Assembly (NCBI RefSeq): GCF_964355755.1
Contig: NC_092670.1
Span: forward strand, 32,041,795 to 32,105,794
Reading direction: 5' to 3'
DNA: 64,000 nt
Origin: Antedon mediterranea
Lineage: Eukaryota; Echinodermata; Crinoidea; Comatulida; Antedonidae
In this document: positions 23,801 to 32,229 of the stretch, one piece after another
Layout: every line of letters begins with the position of its first letter
Position numbering within the stretch: position 1 is the first letter of the stretch
Notes under the pieces: model-generated
Told to the model about the DNA's origin: nothing
Seen by the model: the letters and a program-made list of their open reading frames with translations, nothing else
Databases searched by the model: none
Program-made: the position numbers and the translations under genes

Positions 23801-26800
23801 TATACAAGACATAACGTCCGATAGAGGGCGGCAGAGAAAGGAAAATAAATAAGACGGAGCACATGTGTAGATATAAAGGAGTGAGAATAAAACATCCAAA
23901 ACCACTACTGTATACATATTTGAAGTGTGTATTTTCATTATTATTGGAGTCCGGAACATAACATAAAATATCAAGTATATATTATATGTTATATTGGTGC
24001 CGTAACCAGGATTCTTGTATTACATCGGCAAGACTACATCGAATCGCTGTAGCCTGACTCAAAACATTCACACCACACAACACGGACTACGCCGCACGTT
24101 CGCCGTCTGTGGAGCCGTTCCGATACGGGTATACTCTTGTCAGAATTTCATTTTATTTATTTCCGATTGTCTACAATTAACGGTACAGTATATGATTTCA
24201 TTCATACTTCGATCATCTTGTTACTGCAGTTACATACAGACATTAATTATTCGAGTACTGTGTAAGATTAAAACGATTGACGTGTTTGTACTTGCCCAGC
24301 CATAACCACGTGTGTAAGATCCTGTTCATTTATAGTTATACTGTACATCGACACACGTTGCATTTTTAATTGTTAGCAATGGCTACATCAAAAGAAGAGA
24401 ATTTACCTAATAATATTCAACAGGATACCAAACAAACGCATCGCTCTGTTCCTGAATCTACAAGATGTGGTAGAGTTGTTAAATTACCGAAACGTTTTTT
24501 AGAGTAACGGTTACTCTACAGTTTCATTTATTTATTTCTTTATTTCTTTATTCATTTTTTTTTTGCGCGGATACAGATAAGGACAAGATATACGCAGAGG
24601 CTATGATTTTGCCGTGCGCGCGCATAATTTTTTTTTGCACAAGTGTTTGTTAAAGTAGAATAGATTTGTTTTATCCAGGTTTTTAGTTAGTGGTTGGGGG
24701 CCTCCTCCTGTTCCTGTTCAGTCATCGATCTACATTTACAGTCAAAATATGTTTTCATCAGCCTGATTATTCCAGAATATTTTGAGATTGTTTATTGTGT
24801 TTTTATTGATTATGTTTGAAGATGGCCTGTACTGTATGCTATTCATACAGTATGTATGTGTATGTTTTATTGATTGTCAGTTTATAGGGTACGCTGTTCG
24901 TATGGTATTTAGACAGAGAATGAGTTTGAATGAATGTTTTGTTTCGTATGCAGTTCATATGTTGCAGGTACAGGTGCTGATGTACGCTTTTCGTATATTA
25001 TATGATTGGAGTTTTATTTCTATTGTTGCAGAGAGTGAAAGATTTTTTTTTGGAGAATGTAGAATTGGTGGAGAATTTTATTTTAGATTGAGACCAATCA
25101 GATGTTACAAAGTAACCTACCAATCAAGTTAGCAAGTTACCAATCACCACACCTACCAAACACGTTTACCAATTACCAATCCTTTGACGAGAATACCACT
25201 TGATGTTATTTAATATACAATGGCTACAATAACCTATATCAAACTATTCATAATATGGATTTCTAAATACTAATTTAATGTTCCGAATAATAATTATTTT
25301 ATCATTTGAAGAAGTGGGACACTTCTCAGTGAGAGGGGGAATAATGTAACCCTCCAAATATACAAGACATAACGTCTGATAGAGGGCGGCAGAAAAAGGA
25401 AGATAAATAAGACGGAGCACATGTGTAGATACAAAGGAGTGAGAATAAAACATCCAAAACCACTATACATATTTGAAGTGTGTATTTTCATTATTATTGG
25501 AGTCCGGAACATAACATAAAATATCAAGTATATATTATATGTTATACTAGTAGTTATTTATGATCAAATATAAAAAGTCATAAAATCTAACTCTCCACTA
25601 ATGTCATTAACAAAAGTCATATGCACAACGTCAAATAAATTTACATTCTATATAACATGATGACTAAGTTATGAAATTAATCTTTACTATTTATTTTAGA
25701 GAAAAGTCTCGATCAAAATGGCACAAAGAAAAGATTAAAAAAGGAACCCATCACAAGGGATATCTGTTGTAAACAATGAATATCACATTTAAAAGTCAAT
25801 GATTATTTGTAAGATTGCGCTTTTGAATGCAGAAATAGACATAGAAGTGCAAGATGTAGTTTAATCCAGTTGGATGCAGTTCAATCCGATTGGATACAGT
25901 TTAATCCAGTTGGTTACAGCACTGCTGCTACTTAAATAAGTAATTACTTTAAATATAATTAATCCTACAAATGGTTATCATAGGAATATTTGATGTGTAG
26001 CTCTAGCACCAAACTTAAGTCGCCTTAAGCTTATGAAGATCTGTAGTAAGGCAAATCTCATAGATACTGATAGAAACATAAGCGGAACATTATACACTTA
26101 AAAACTAATTTCAATAACCAAGGCACAATATAAAGAATTCTTACCTTTATATGTCTTGATGACATTTCATGCTCCATCGGGTTTAAATATGCATTTTGAC
26201 AATGGCCGCAATCCTTGAATACAAAGGATAAAAACATTAATTTTTTTACTCAGATGTAAACGGAAGAAATACTGGGATAATGAAAATTAAACACCCAGTT
26301 TCATAGGCAATTACAACCCTTTTTTGGGGTAAATAACTAAGCCTGGATTGGCCCATGAACAATAACAAGATGAGTATTTCCCTTCTGAGATAGCTAGAGG
26401 TTATTACAGGGGTGCTAGCAGGTACCACATTCTAAATATTGTTATTGCTTCTTTCATAGCTGTAAAGAAGTAGCAGTGGTAACAAATATTGATATTGAAC
26501 CTACCGTACAGAAAAAATTTTTTACATCATCTTCTGTGACTTCTTCAGATGTTGATTGATCAAGGTCCCCCGTTTTCACAGGATTTGGTTGCTCCATTAT
26601 CTGATGTGGTGGTGGAGGAGGTGGAGGTTTCTTTAAAATGTTGTCTAAGGTTTGAGGATCTGCAAAATTATAAATATTTTGAGCTTGTGCTCTTGCGTTA
26701 GACTTCTCCTGCTGTGATAATGCATCAGCCTGAAATGAGTACTTTAATAAGACATTGTAATATCTATTTGGTCTGAATGATTACCTGTTTGCCATGAAGA

Positions 26801-29800
26801 CTTTGGTTGTTGCAAAACAGATGCTGGAGATTGCTGTTTATTTGCATTACTATCAGATCTTTGATGAGAAGCATTTCCATCAAATTCATGTTGCAAATTC
26901 TTGTTTTGAAGTTGTGGCACTGTCTGTAATGGTTGTTGTGGTAATGATAATGGAGGTTGGTAGAAATAAACTTGTTCAGGTTTCTCTTTAGGGTTTTGTT
27001 TGGTTGTTGGTTCTTTAACAGCTTCCTGTTTTGAAGTGGTTTGTTGTCCAACTGACTGTTCTGATCCTGTCTGCTTTGTTTGGGGGAGCTTTGGTCCAAT
27101 CAATTTTTCAGGAACTTTAGGTCCAATAAATGCTGGAGTAGGCTGTTGTTTGTCATTTGACTTATCATTTAATTTCTGTGATTGTATTTTTGTTTCACTG
27201 TGTTGTTGAGTTCTGTCTGTTATCTGAGGCTTTGGTTGCTGTACCATAATTGACTCCTGATGCAAGGATTGTTTGTTTTGTGATATTGTATGTTGTTGGT
27301 TAATTTGTTGTGATGGTGTAGGTTGTTGGCTAATTTGTTGTGATGGTGTAGGTTGTTTGTTTGATGATGGAGGTGTTTGGTACCTCTGTTGTGATACTTG
27401 AGGTTGTTGGTTAAATTGTTTTGATGGTGTAGGTTGTTTGTGTGATGGAGGTGTTTGGTACCTCTGTTGTGATACTTGAGGTTGCTGGTAACTCTGCTGT
27501 GGTGTTGGAGTTTGTTTTTTACTCTGTTGTGATACTTGAGGTTGTTGATTAAATTTTTGTGATGGCGTAGGTTGTTTGTTCGATGATGGAGGTGTTTGAT
27601 ACCTCTGTTGTGATACTTGAGGCTGCTGTTTAAATTTTTGTGATGGCATAGGTTGTTTGTTTGATGATGGAGGTGTTTGGTACCTCTGTTGTGGTACTTG
27701 AGTTTGCTGATAACTCTGTTGTGATACTTGAGGTTGTTGGTAACTCTGCTGTGGTGTTGGAGCTTGATTTTTACTCTGTTGTGATAATTGAGGTTGTTGG
27801 TCAAATTGTTGTGATGGAGTTTGTGGTTTCTGCGATGATGGAGGTGTTTGGTACCTCTGTTGTGGTACTTGAGGTTGCTGGTTAAATTGTTGTGATGGCG
27901 TAGGTGGTTTCTGTGATGATAGAGGTGTTTGGTACCTCTGTTGTGGTACTTGAGATTGCTGATAACTCTGTTGTGATATTTGAGGTTGCTGATAACTCTG
28001 TTGCGGTTTTGGAGTTTGTTTGTTACTCTGTTGTGATAATGGGGATTGTTGGTTAAATTGTTGTGATGGCGTAGGTTGTTTGTGTGATGGAGGTGTTTGG
28101 TACCTCTGTTGTGATACTTGAGGTTGCTGATAACTGTGTTGTTGTGTTGGAGTTTGTTGGTAACTCTGTTGTGGAGGTTTTTGAACAACTTTTTCTGCTG
28201 GTAGAGGTTGTTGGTAACTCTGTTGTGATGTTGGAGTTTGTTGGTAACTCTGTTGTGGAGGTTGTTGAACAACCTTTTGTGTTGGTGGAGGTTGTTGGTA
28301 ACTCTGTTGTGATGTTAGAGTTTGTTGGTAACTCTGTTGTGATGTTGGAGTTTGTTGGTAACTCTGTTGTGGAACAACCTTTTGTGTTGGTGGAGGTTGT
28401 TGGTAACTCTGTTGTGATGTTGGAGGTTGTTGGTAACTCTGTTGTGATGTTGGAGTTTGTTGGTAACTCTGTTGTGGAACAACCTTTTGTGTTGGTGGAG
28501 ATTGTTGGTAACTCTGTTGTGATGTTGGCGGTTGCTGATCACTCTTTTCTGTTGGTAGAGGTTGTTGGTAACTCTGTTGTGATGTTGGAGGTTGTTGGTG
28601 ACTTTGTTCTGATGTTGGAGCCTGTTGGTAACTCTGTTGAGATGTTGGAGTTTGTTGGTAATTCTGTTGTGATGTTGGAGTTTGTTGGTAACTTGGTTGT
28701 GATGTTGGAGCTTGCTGGTAACTATGTTGTGATGTTGGAGCTTGCTGGTAACTATGTTGTGATCCTGGAGCTTGTTGGTAACTCTGTTGTGATGTTGGAG
28801 CTTGTTGGTAACTCTGTTGTGATGTCGGAGCTTCTTGGTAACTCTGCTTTGATGTTGGAGGTTGTTGGTAACTCTGTTGTGATTGTAGAGTGTGTTGGTA
28901 ACTCTGTTGTGGAGGTTGTTGAACAACCTTTTGTGTCGTTGGAGGTTGTTGATAACTTTGCTGTGATGTTGGAGCTTGTTGGCAACTCTGTTGAGATAGT
29001 AGAGGTTGTTGGTAATGCTGCTGTGGAGGTTGTTGAACAACATTTTTTGTTGTTGGTGGAGGTTGTTGGTAACTCTGTTGTGATGGTGGAGGTTGTTGGT
29101 AACTCTGTTGTGATGGTGGAGGTTGTTGGTAACTCTGCTGTGGAGGTTGTTGGTAACTCTGCTGTGGAGGTTGTTGGTAACTCTGCTGTGGAGGTTGTTG
29201 GTCAGCGTTTTGTATTGGTGGAGGTTGTTGGTAATGCTGCTGTGATGTTGGAGCTTGCAGGTAATTCTTGGGTACAGGTGGAGTATTATGCTGTTGAGTT
29301 TTATTTTCCTGTTTGGTTTGTTGCTGTTGTCCTCCATACGTATTAGTGTTAGGTTTCTTTCCTGTCTGTAGATTTTTAACTTTTTGACCAACTTTTTTAA
29401 TTTTAAATGGGTCCATCATCAAAAGTGAAGGAGGCTGTGCTGGAGGTGGTGATGGTGGCAGGGGTGGTGGAAGAGGCTCTTCTGCATCTGGTGGAGGAGG
29501 TGGGGGCTGTGAAGCTTCAGGTACAGCAGTTTCAGGAAGTGGTGGTGGAATGTCAGCTACAGCTCCAACATCACCAACCATGTATTGGTTACTTTCTGCC
29601 ACAGTGCCAGAAGTTTGGTCTCCAATTGTTCGCCCACGACCTTGGCCTACAACACTGGTGTAACTTCCAGCACCTCTGCCTCGATTTCCGCCTCTGCCTC
29701 GAATTCCACCTTGATTTTCTCTTCCACGAGGAGCTCCTTTGCCTCTACTACCCTGCCTTCCCCAAGAACTTTCTTGACCACCAAAATTCCACCGGTTTGA

Positions 29801-30604
29801 GCCTTGATCTCTTTGTCCATAAGATGAATAAGACCGCTGTTAAATAGAATAAAGTGATTTTAAACTACAAAAACTGCACTAATAATTATCAAAACAATTA
29901 TCCTGTTAGTACTGTATCATAGAACAGGATTCTTGGCAGCATGTGAAGAATGGTGGTATTGTACTGTAGGTGATCACAATATCAATAATAAATTTCAAAT
30001 GGGCTATGTTCTAAAGTTTGTAACCTCAAAACAACTCAACATGATGTTCTTTCTGAACAACCAAGGTTTGGAAAGATTAGTATCTACCGGAGAGAATTAC
30101 AAATTAAACTGACCATTGAGTATTCTTAGGAATATAAAGCATGGAATATTGATGATTTTGCATTTATTTTGTTGTCAGAGAGTGAGACTAGATCTGAAAT
30201 TTAACTGTTACAATTCATTGAACCAGGAATTAATAGCAATGCCCTACAGACCTACAGTAGATGTTTTGCTACTCATTCGGGCAAACACTGCAGGAAGAAG
30301 AACTTTGGACGTTTAACTAGCCTATTGTATTGTAGGTCATGATGTTGGGAAAAAGGCCCAGTGATATTCAGTAGTTGGTAAAAATATTAATGGCATGGCA
30401 TGATAAATATACAGTAGATGGTTTTACTTGACTATATGGATCCCGATACCCATCATAGCTGGACTGGCTGTATCCTTGATAAGAGGTTCCATAATAATCA
30501 GCCTGGTATGAATCTTGGTAGGAATATTGCAGTGCTTCATTCCTATTTGATGCATACTGTGCAGCCTCCTGCATTAGTTTCTGTATCTCTGATTCATAAT
30601 CCAT
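5775..30604 (-). CDS. Q/P/Y-rich, RGG and two-zinc-finger nuclear protein, 1,700 aa, 12 coding exons
   Basis: Coding exons in order: 30604-30428, 29836-26785, 26659-26505, 26213-26145, 15672-15651, 10830-10732, 10473-10340, 9179-9005, 8197-8149, 7806-6723, 6486-6457, 5831-5775. They sum to 5,103 nt with compatible phases at every junction. The product has a Tyr/Gln-rich N-terminus (1-59), an RG/RGG segment (about 75-135), a Pro-rich linker, Q/P/S/Y repeats (about 250-950), a matrin/U1-type finger C1127-C1130-H1143-H1149, a second finger C1210-C1213-H1225-H1231, a DYPRD-type charged repeat (about 1410-1500) and a terminal KRKR. Fingers of this kind bind RNA or chromatin-associated partners in families such as matrin-3 and ZNF326. 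Together with the RGG part they suggest a nuclear RNA-associated scaffold. That role is inferred; I cannot name the ortholog. The 5' noncoding exon is not located; an acceptor lies just upstream of the ATG. Confidence 0.85.
6017..6392. mobile_element. Probable MITE in the 3' part of the zinc-finger gene (last intron)
   Basis: The segment runs from CTGTATTGAATAAAGG to AATAAATACGG, with TA on each side. It contains an internal inverted repeat in which AATAAACGCCCACCCCC faces GGGGGGGAGTTTATT. Its build resembles the TIR element at 19747-20417. Ends are approximate. Confidence 0.4.
6457..6486 (-). CDS. Exon 11 of the zinc-finger gene
   Basis: A 30-nt exon, PRKRIATKDP, between TTTTCTAG and GTAAGT. 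It is in phase 0 on both sides. PRKR is a basic nuclear-localisation-like patch. Confidence 0.8.
6723..7806 (-). CDS. Exon 10 of the zinc-finger gene: DYPRD/DLRD charged tandem repeat
   Basis: A 1,084-nt exon with 361 whole codons. After SEDSGNMGNIPQRSLPYPEA it has a charged helix (DQRDYYRERLEYEREKALYY). Tandem units near 7 residues follow (DYPRDVRDYPRD, DYPPDVSDYPPD, DLHGDPRYLREYP and similar). It ends with an R/Y/P-rich segment and AFEP before donor GTAAGA. The alternating D/R, Y and P composition is that of an intrinsically disordered polyampholyte. Confidence 0.9.
8149..8197 (-). CDS. Exon 9 of the zinc-finger gene
   Basis: A 49-nt exon, GIQMYRKPPPALMDLE with the first two bases of Ser, between TTATTTCAG and GTAGTG. 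Phases match exons 8 and 10. Confidence 0.85.
8819..8951. mobile_element. MITE of the TCTACACTATCAAACT family (copy a, decayed left end)
   Basis: It shares the core TGTGATCATATACGGACATG, the ATCACTACCATATTT pair and the right end ATAGTGTAGACAAAGCTT with the copies listed further on. It lies in an intron of the zinc-finger gene. Confidence 0.7.
9005..9179 (-). CDS. Exon 8 of the zinc-finger gene
   Basis: A 175-nt exon encoding TKTKKDFSKNFVKMCKESD and on to GEMERLHGRGRIRVIVPKEH, ending in phase 1 before GTTAGT. The first part is basic and helical; the second resembles a short beta segment. It is followed by exon 9. Confidence 0.85.
9478..9787 (-). mobile_element. 5S-rRNA-headed SINE (copy 1)
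   Basis: Read on the minus strand, the first ~115 bases (9787-9671) resemble 5S rRNA with AAGTTAAGCAACG-like box A and GGATGGGAGACCG box C; these are normally the internal Pol III promoter. A body follows containing GGTTATCTGTACCATAC, then a tail with GGTCCTAAATGATCAAC and AAATATGGTTAAAAAA. It is not a functional 5S gene because several conserved positions differ. Confidence 0.75.
10093..10165 (+). mobile_element. SINE 3' tail fragment with (ATT)n
   Basis: GCGCTCTATAAATCTTATTA followed by ATT repeats, the same tail type as the SINE at 3627-3905. No promoter head is seen nearby. Confidence 0.5.
10340..10473 (-). CDS. Exon 7 of the zinc-finger gene: zinc finger 2
   Basis: The exon starts after TTTCCACCAG with GMEHVIERRMNVPDTPF and carries C1210-x2-C1213-x11-H1225-x5-H1231, with the typical HLLGNRH core and a FIYL end. 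Donor GTAAGTATG is near-perfect. The upstream phase (1) and downstream phase (0) both fit. Confidence 0.9.
10732..10830 (-). CDS. Exon 6 of the zinc-finger gene
   Basis: A 99-nt exon after CTTTTAG, encoding KEWIADITTKDVETDLP and on to DECKQPLV, ending with the first base of a Gly codon before GTATGT. It leads into finger 2. No separate domain is recognised. Confidence 0.85.
11724..12165 (+). repeat. Diverged direct repeat pair
   Basis: The segment near 11724-11765 (GGTAATAAATGCAAACATTA ... TTGTTTAACTATT) recurs near 12113-12155 with changes. Both lie in the large intron of the zinc-finger gene and are of unknown origin. Confidence 0.35.
13219..13254 (+). repeat. G-rich tract, quadruplex candidate
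   Basis: Runs of 4-6 G separated by single A residues (GGGGAGGGGGAGGGGGGAGG and onward). It meets the pattern for an intramolecular G-quadruplex with one-base loops on the + strand, which is the template-opposite strand of the zinc-finger gene. Confidence 0.7.
14316..14628. mobile_element. Fold-back element / MITE
   Basis: ATTTACACTAGGAGTATAAT with TTTTTCTTACAGAAAACA on the left is mirrored by TTTTCTGTAAGAAAAAAGCA and CCTAGTGTAAAT on the right. The spacer is about 170 bp and carries no coding capacity. Confidence 0.6.
15651..15672 (-). CDS. Exon 5 of the zinc-finger gene: 22-nt microexon
   Basis: AAACTAGAACACTATCAGAA plus two A lies between TTTTGCAG and donor GTAAGT. It encodes KLEHYQK and the first base of N. 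It is the only piece seen that links exon 4 (phase 0 end, ...SSRHIK) to the exon at 10830 (needs phase 1, ...KEWIAD). The joined text SSRHIKKLEHYQKNKEW is helical and reads as a natural extension of the finger. It lies between introns of 10.5 and 4.8 kb. Confidence 0.75.
15885..16120 (+). mobile_element. Degenerate tRNA-like SINE
   Basis: It has a recognisable B-box (GGTTCAAATCC) near 15915 and a body similar in order to the SINE at 3627, but the A-box is poor. Confidence 0.4.
16273..16406. mobile_element. MITE of the TCTACACTATCAAACT family (copy b)
   Basis: It begins CTCTGTCTACACTATCAAAC, carries the core TGTGATGTGCCTATACATGG, and ends ACTAGTTTGATAGTGTATAT. The termini are inverted repeats. 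Confidence 0.8.
17852..18172. mobile_element. Element with a long near-perfect hairpin
   Basis: The left part (ATATAACACCTAAATAAATT ... GTGGGTCACATGGCGTGCAA) recurs at 31211-31300 and, more decayed, near 15162. From 17993 the arm AATGGTACAAATAATGGCAC ... GTTATATCAACTCGGC folds onto GCC(T)CGTTGATATAAC ... GTGCCATTATTTGTACCATT, ending near 18170. The loop is only about 6 bases. No protein is encoded. Confidence 0.65.
18173..19592. other. Intronic stretch without recognisable content
   Basis: Inside the 10.5-kb intron of the zinc-finger gene. Apart from poly-A/T runs I see no exon, RNA gene or clear repeat. Confidence 0.5.
19593..21112. repeat. Local segmental duplication, one copy carrying a transposon
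   Basis: Copy 1 (19593-19745 plus 20470-20620) and copy 2 (20759-21112) share CTTTCACCGGCCGCCG, the CATGTCTCTCTTTCGATCTC stretch, TGTAAATAAAGT, and CGGTGGGATTTACTCTTTCG to CTAGTGCGCTA. Copy 1 is split by the TIR element at 19747-20417; copy 2 is not. Confidence 0.7.
19747..20417. mobile_element. Non-autonomous TIR DNA transposon, 671 bp
   Basis: The terminal inverted repeats are CCGTACTGACGCGGGTATAA with GCCCA beyond, and the exact reverse complement at the right end. TA lies on both sides. A second inverted pair (AAGCCCACCCCC / GGGGGGTGGGCTT) is nested near the left end. No transposase frame is seen. TA flanks fit Tc1/mariner-like or related elements; the family is not settled. Confidence 0.75.
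21113..21990 (+). repeat. Tandem repeat, about 170-bp period, five units
   Basis: Each unit holds TATCGCGTATGTTTACC, GGCGGAAAAAGT, GGCTACGATCG, GCTAGCGCGCTATGAAGTG, TTTCCGGCCAACTA and a short hairpin CCTACTGATGAGTAGG. The hairpin occurs near 21137, 21314, 21441, 21611 and 21783. Short open frames across it are by-products of the repeat. It lies in an intron of the zinc-finger gene. Confidence 0.75.
22117..22249. mobile_element. Hairpin MITE (GTTCCCACTAG termini), copy 1
   Basis: GTGGTTCCCACTAGCGACGC ... GACGTAACGCAA faces TTGCGTTACGTTCTAGTGGG plus AACCAAGC. The middle contains GACCAATCACAAGCGATGG. A second copy lies at 43518-43699. Confidence 0.75.
23787..23993 (+). repeat. Left LTR
   Basis: 207 bp, containing a TATA-like GATATAAAGG and an AATAAAAC polyadenylation-like motif in LTR order. 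Confidence 0.8.
24379..24507 (+). pseudogene. Small frame inside the LTR element, remnant of a pol C-terminus
   Basis: A 42-codon frame beginning MATSKEENLPNN and ending with STRCGRVVKLPKRFLE. That ending resembles the short basic tail that closes many Ty3/Gypsy-type polyproteins (R-x-GR-x-x-K-x-P-x-R-F). It looks like the start and end of a polyprotein joined by a large internal deletion. I infer this from the tail only. Confidence 0.45.
25345..25546 (+). repeat. Right LTR
   Basis: 202 bp, differing from the left LTR by a few substitutions and a small deletion near CACTA(CTGTA)TACA, so the insertion is fairly young. Confidence 0.8.
26145..26213 (-). CDS. Exon 4 of the zinc-finger gene: rest of zinc finger 1
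   Basis: A 23-codon exon, DCGHCQNAYLNPMEHEMSSR then HIK. Joined to the previous exon it gives C-x2-C-x12-H-x5-H (C1127, C1130, H1143, H1149), which is the matrin/U1-type spacing. Donor GTAAGA follows AAG in phase 0. Confidence 0.85.
26505..26659 (-). CDS. Exon 3 of the zinc-finger gene: polyproline linker and first half of finger 1
   Basis: The exon starts after ATAATTTTGCAG with ATCCTCAAACC, restoring phase 1 as D-PQTLDNILKK. It has seven prolines in a row and an acidic stretch, and ends KNFFCT before donor GTAGGT. The Cys in its last residues is the first ligand of the zinc finger finished by the next exon. An AG further upstream (26730-26731) would bring an immediate TGA and is not the productive acceptor. 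Confidence 0.8.
26785..29836 (-). CDS. Exon 2 of the zinc-finger gene: RGG segment plus giant Q/P/S/Y repeat
   Basis: A 3,052-nt exon (residues 60-1076 and the first base of 1077). It starts after a TTTAACAG acceptor with SYSSYGQRDQG, followed by an RGG stretch (GGIRGRGGNRGRGAGSY) and a proline-rich run. About 700 residues follow of imperfect units such as QQSYQQPPTS, with variants containing QKVVQQPP, QRYQTPPSS and SKQTPTPQQ. After the repeats comes a less ordered Q-rich segment ending KSSWQT, then donor GTAATC. Other frames over this exon stay open for hundreds of codons (for example NKLQHHNRVTNNL on the same strand) only because the repeats are regular. This frame alone joins the flanking exons. 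Confidence 0.9.
30428..30604 (-). CDS. Exon 1 (coding) of the zinc-finger gene: Tyr/Gln-rich N-terminus
   Basis: ATG at 30604-30602 opens a 59-residue exon starting MDYESEIQKLMQEAAQ and ending DGYRDPYSQ, followed by donor GTAAAAC. A TTTGTAG acceptor lies about 10 bases 5' of the ATG, so the transcript must have an upstream noncoding exon. The exon holds many Y residues in YxQ/SY contexts, like the low-complexity domains of FET-type RNA-binding proteins. It ends in phase 0 and continues at 29836. Confidence 0.8.
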
Positions 30605-31210
30605 TGTGATAAATCTACAAATAAATACATATAAAATGAGATTAGAGACCGACCTTGATGCACACTTTAGTAACATATCAATAACATATCATTAATCCTA
30701 CAGTAATATCACTTAGGAATACTGATGGTTAGTGTAATATAAATATTAGTGTGAAACTACAGTATGTTTTATAAACCGATCTATTGTAAGAAAAAAAGAG
30801 AATTGTATTTGCTTTAAAACAGTTGCAAAGGTTATAAAACTTTTTTACGATTTTGGCCGTTGAACAAAGTTGTAAACAAGCTTTACATACAAGGCCTGAT
30901 TATCTGGGCCTGATCATTCATGTTTTCAGACAAAAATACAAATATGAATGAAGGTTTAATTTTATTTATTTTCCTTGTGGATATTTATTATTTGGTCAAG
31001 GAATATATATAATTGCTCAAATTAAATTTTTTATTTTTTTTATTGTACATCTTGGTATGTTATCCTGTTTTAAATACATAATTACATCCAATTAGAATGC
31101 GCAATGCACTTTGGGTTGTACTGTACATTATACTTGCTGATGCAGTATATAACCACCTCCCACATAAGGCACAAAGATGCCATGTGGGGCACAAGTTACT
31201 GCTATTTTAT

Positions 31211-31300
31211 ATTATATAACACCTAAATAAATTCCTGTCATTTGATTGGACGATTGTGGGTCACATGGCGTGCAATAGTACGCACTATTAAACGATCGCG
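31211..31300. repeat. Partial copy of the 17852 element
   Basis: ATATAACACCTAAATAAATT through GTACGCACTATTAAACGATC matches the left part of the element at 17852-18172. The hairpin half is missing. Confidence 0.65.
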
Positions 31301-32229
31301 GATGAATAAAAATCTAGTACACAAATTATCCTATGATATGGGACAAAAATATTCATACCATGTAATACATTTTTAAATAATACCGATTGAGATTTAAACA
31401 AATGATTAAAATTGTATTATTTGAATTTCTATATTTAGAGGAATTAAAGTTATAATTAACTAAATCATTATGGGGTCAGATATACCAATTTGAGGTTAGG
31501 TAAAGGTCAAATCATTACGTTAAATGTGTTATATAGTTGCAAGTGAATACAACAATTGTCAGTTATTAATAATGTATCCTTTATTAAAATACATAAAATA
31601 AACAATGGCCACTTAATTAATAATAATTCGTTAAATACAAAGGACGGCTGATGTACCAAACAGCGGTAACTGTGCACCAGTTTGCGGTACCCAATTTGCA
31701 GTAATGCTTTTAATTGATATGCCGCTAGAGTTTGGTCACATGACTGAGAATGTTCAACTTTTAAACTTTAAAACAAGATCGTAGTGTTTAAAAGCATAAA
31801 TAAAACGCAAACAATTCATATTTAATATTAATTCTTGTTTATTATGTTTAAAATTAATTGAAAATATCTTTGCATTTACATATTTAATGTGATAATAATA
31901 AAAAAATATTAATTAAAAACCAACCTACTGTACCACTAATTGGATTAGGCCACATGGCTGGTCCAATTAGCGGGTTTTTCTTCTACATCCCATAATAGTA
32001 AGACAATCGTACAATAGAATAGTCCATGGGGTATTTTATTTATTGAGTTATTGTGAAATGCAGTTTGTAGGTATATCACGTCACATGTGACTTACCTACA
32101 TGTACAGTAAGTGGAGGGTACCCCCTTTCTTCAGTTCGCGCTAAAGACATGAAATTGTCCACATGGGGTCAAGAGGTCATTCATTGTTTTGATGGCTAGC
32201 GATGAAATAGCTTAGGGATTATAAAATAA

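Larger units (their letters stand above)
23787..25546 (+). mobile_element. Non-autonomous LTR retrotransposon (deletion derivative)
   Basis: Two near-identical LTRs flank 1.35 kb. The LTRs start TGTAACCCTCCAAATATACA and end ATATGTTATA. Directly after the left LTR comes TTGGTGCCGTAACCAGGAT, placed as a primer-binding site. A purine run GTGAGAGGGGGAATAA precedes the right LTR. The flanks carry CTAG on both sides (23783-23786 and 25547-25550), a 4-bp target duplication. The interior lacks gag, protease, RT and integrase, so it must have moved, if at all, with enzymes from a related element. Confidence 0.85.

Noticed and set aside
24782-25132. 116-codon + frame inside the LTR element
   Set aside because: Hydrophobic low-complexity translation of AT-rich DNA with no resemblance to retroelement proteins; probably chance.
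28084-29346. 420-codon open frame on the + strand (EVVGNSVVMLEFVGNS repeats)
   Set aside because: Antisense shadow of the Q/P/S/Y repeat exon. It stays open only because the repeat unit is regular, and no splice or family support exists.
27220-29391. Two ~350-codon minus-strand frames (NKLQHHNRVTNNL-type)
   Set aside because: Out-of-frame readings of the same repeat. They do not connect to the RGG part or the finger exons in phase.
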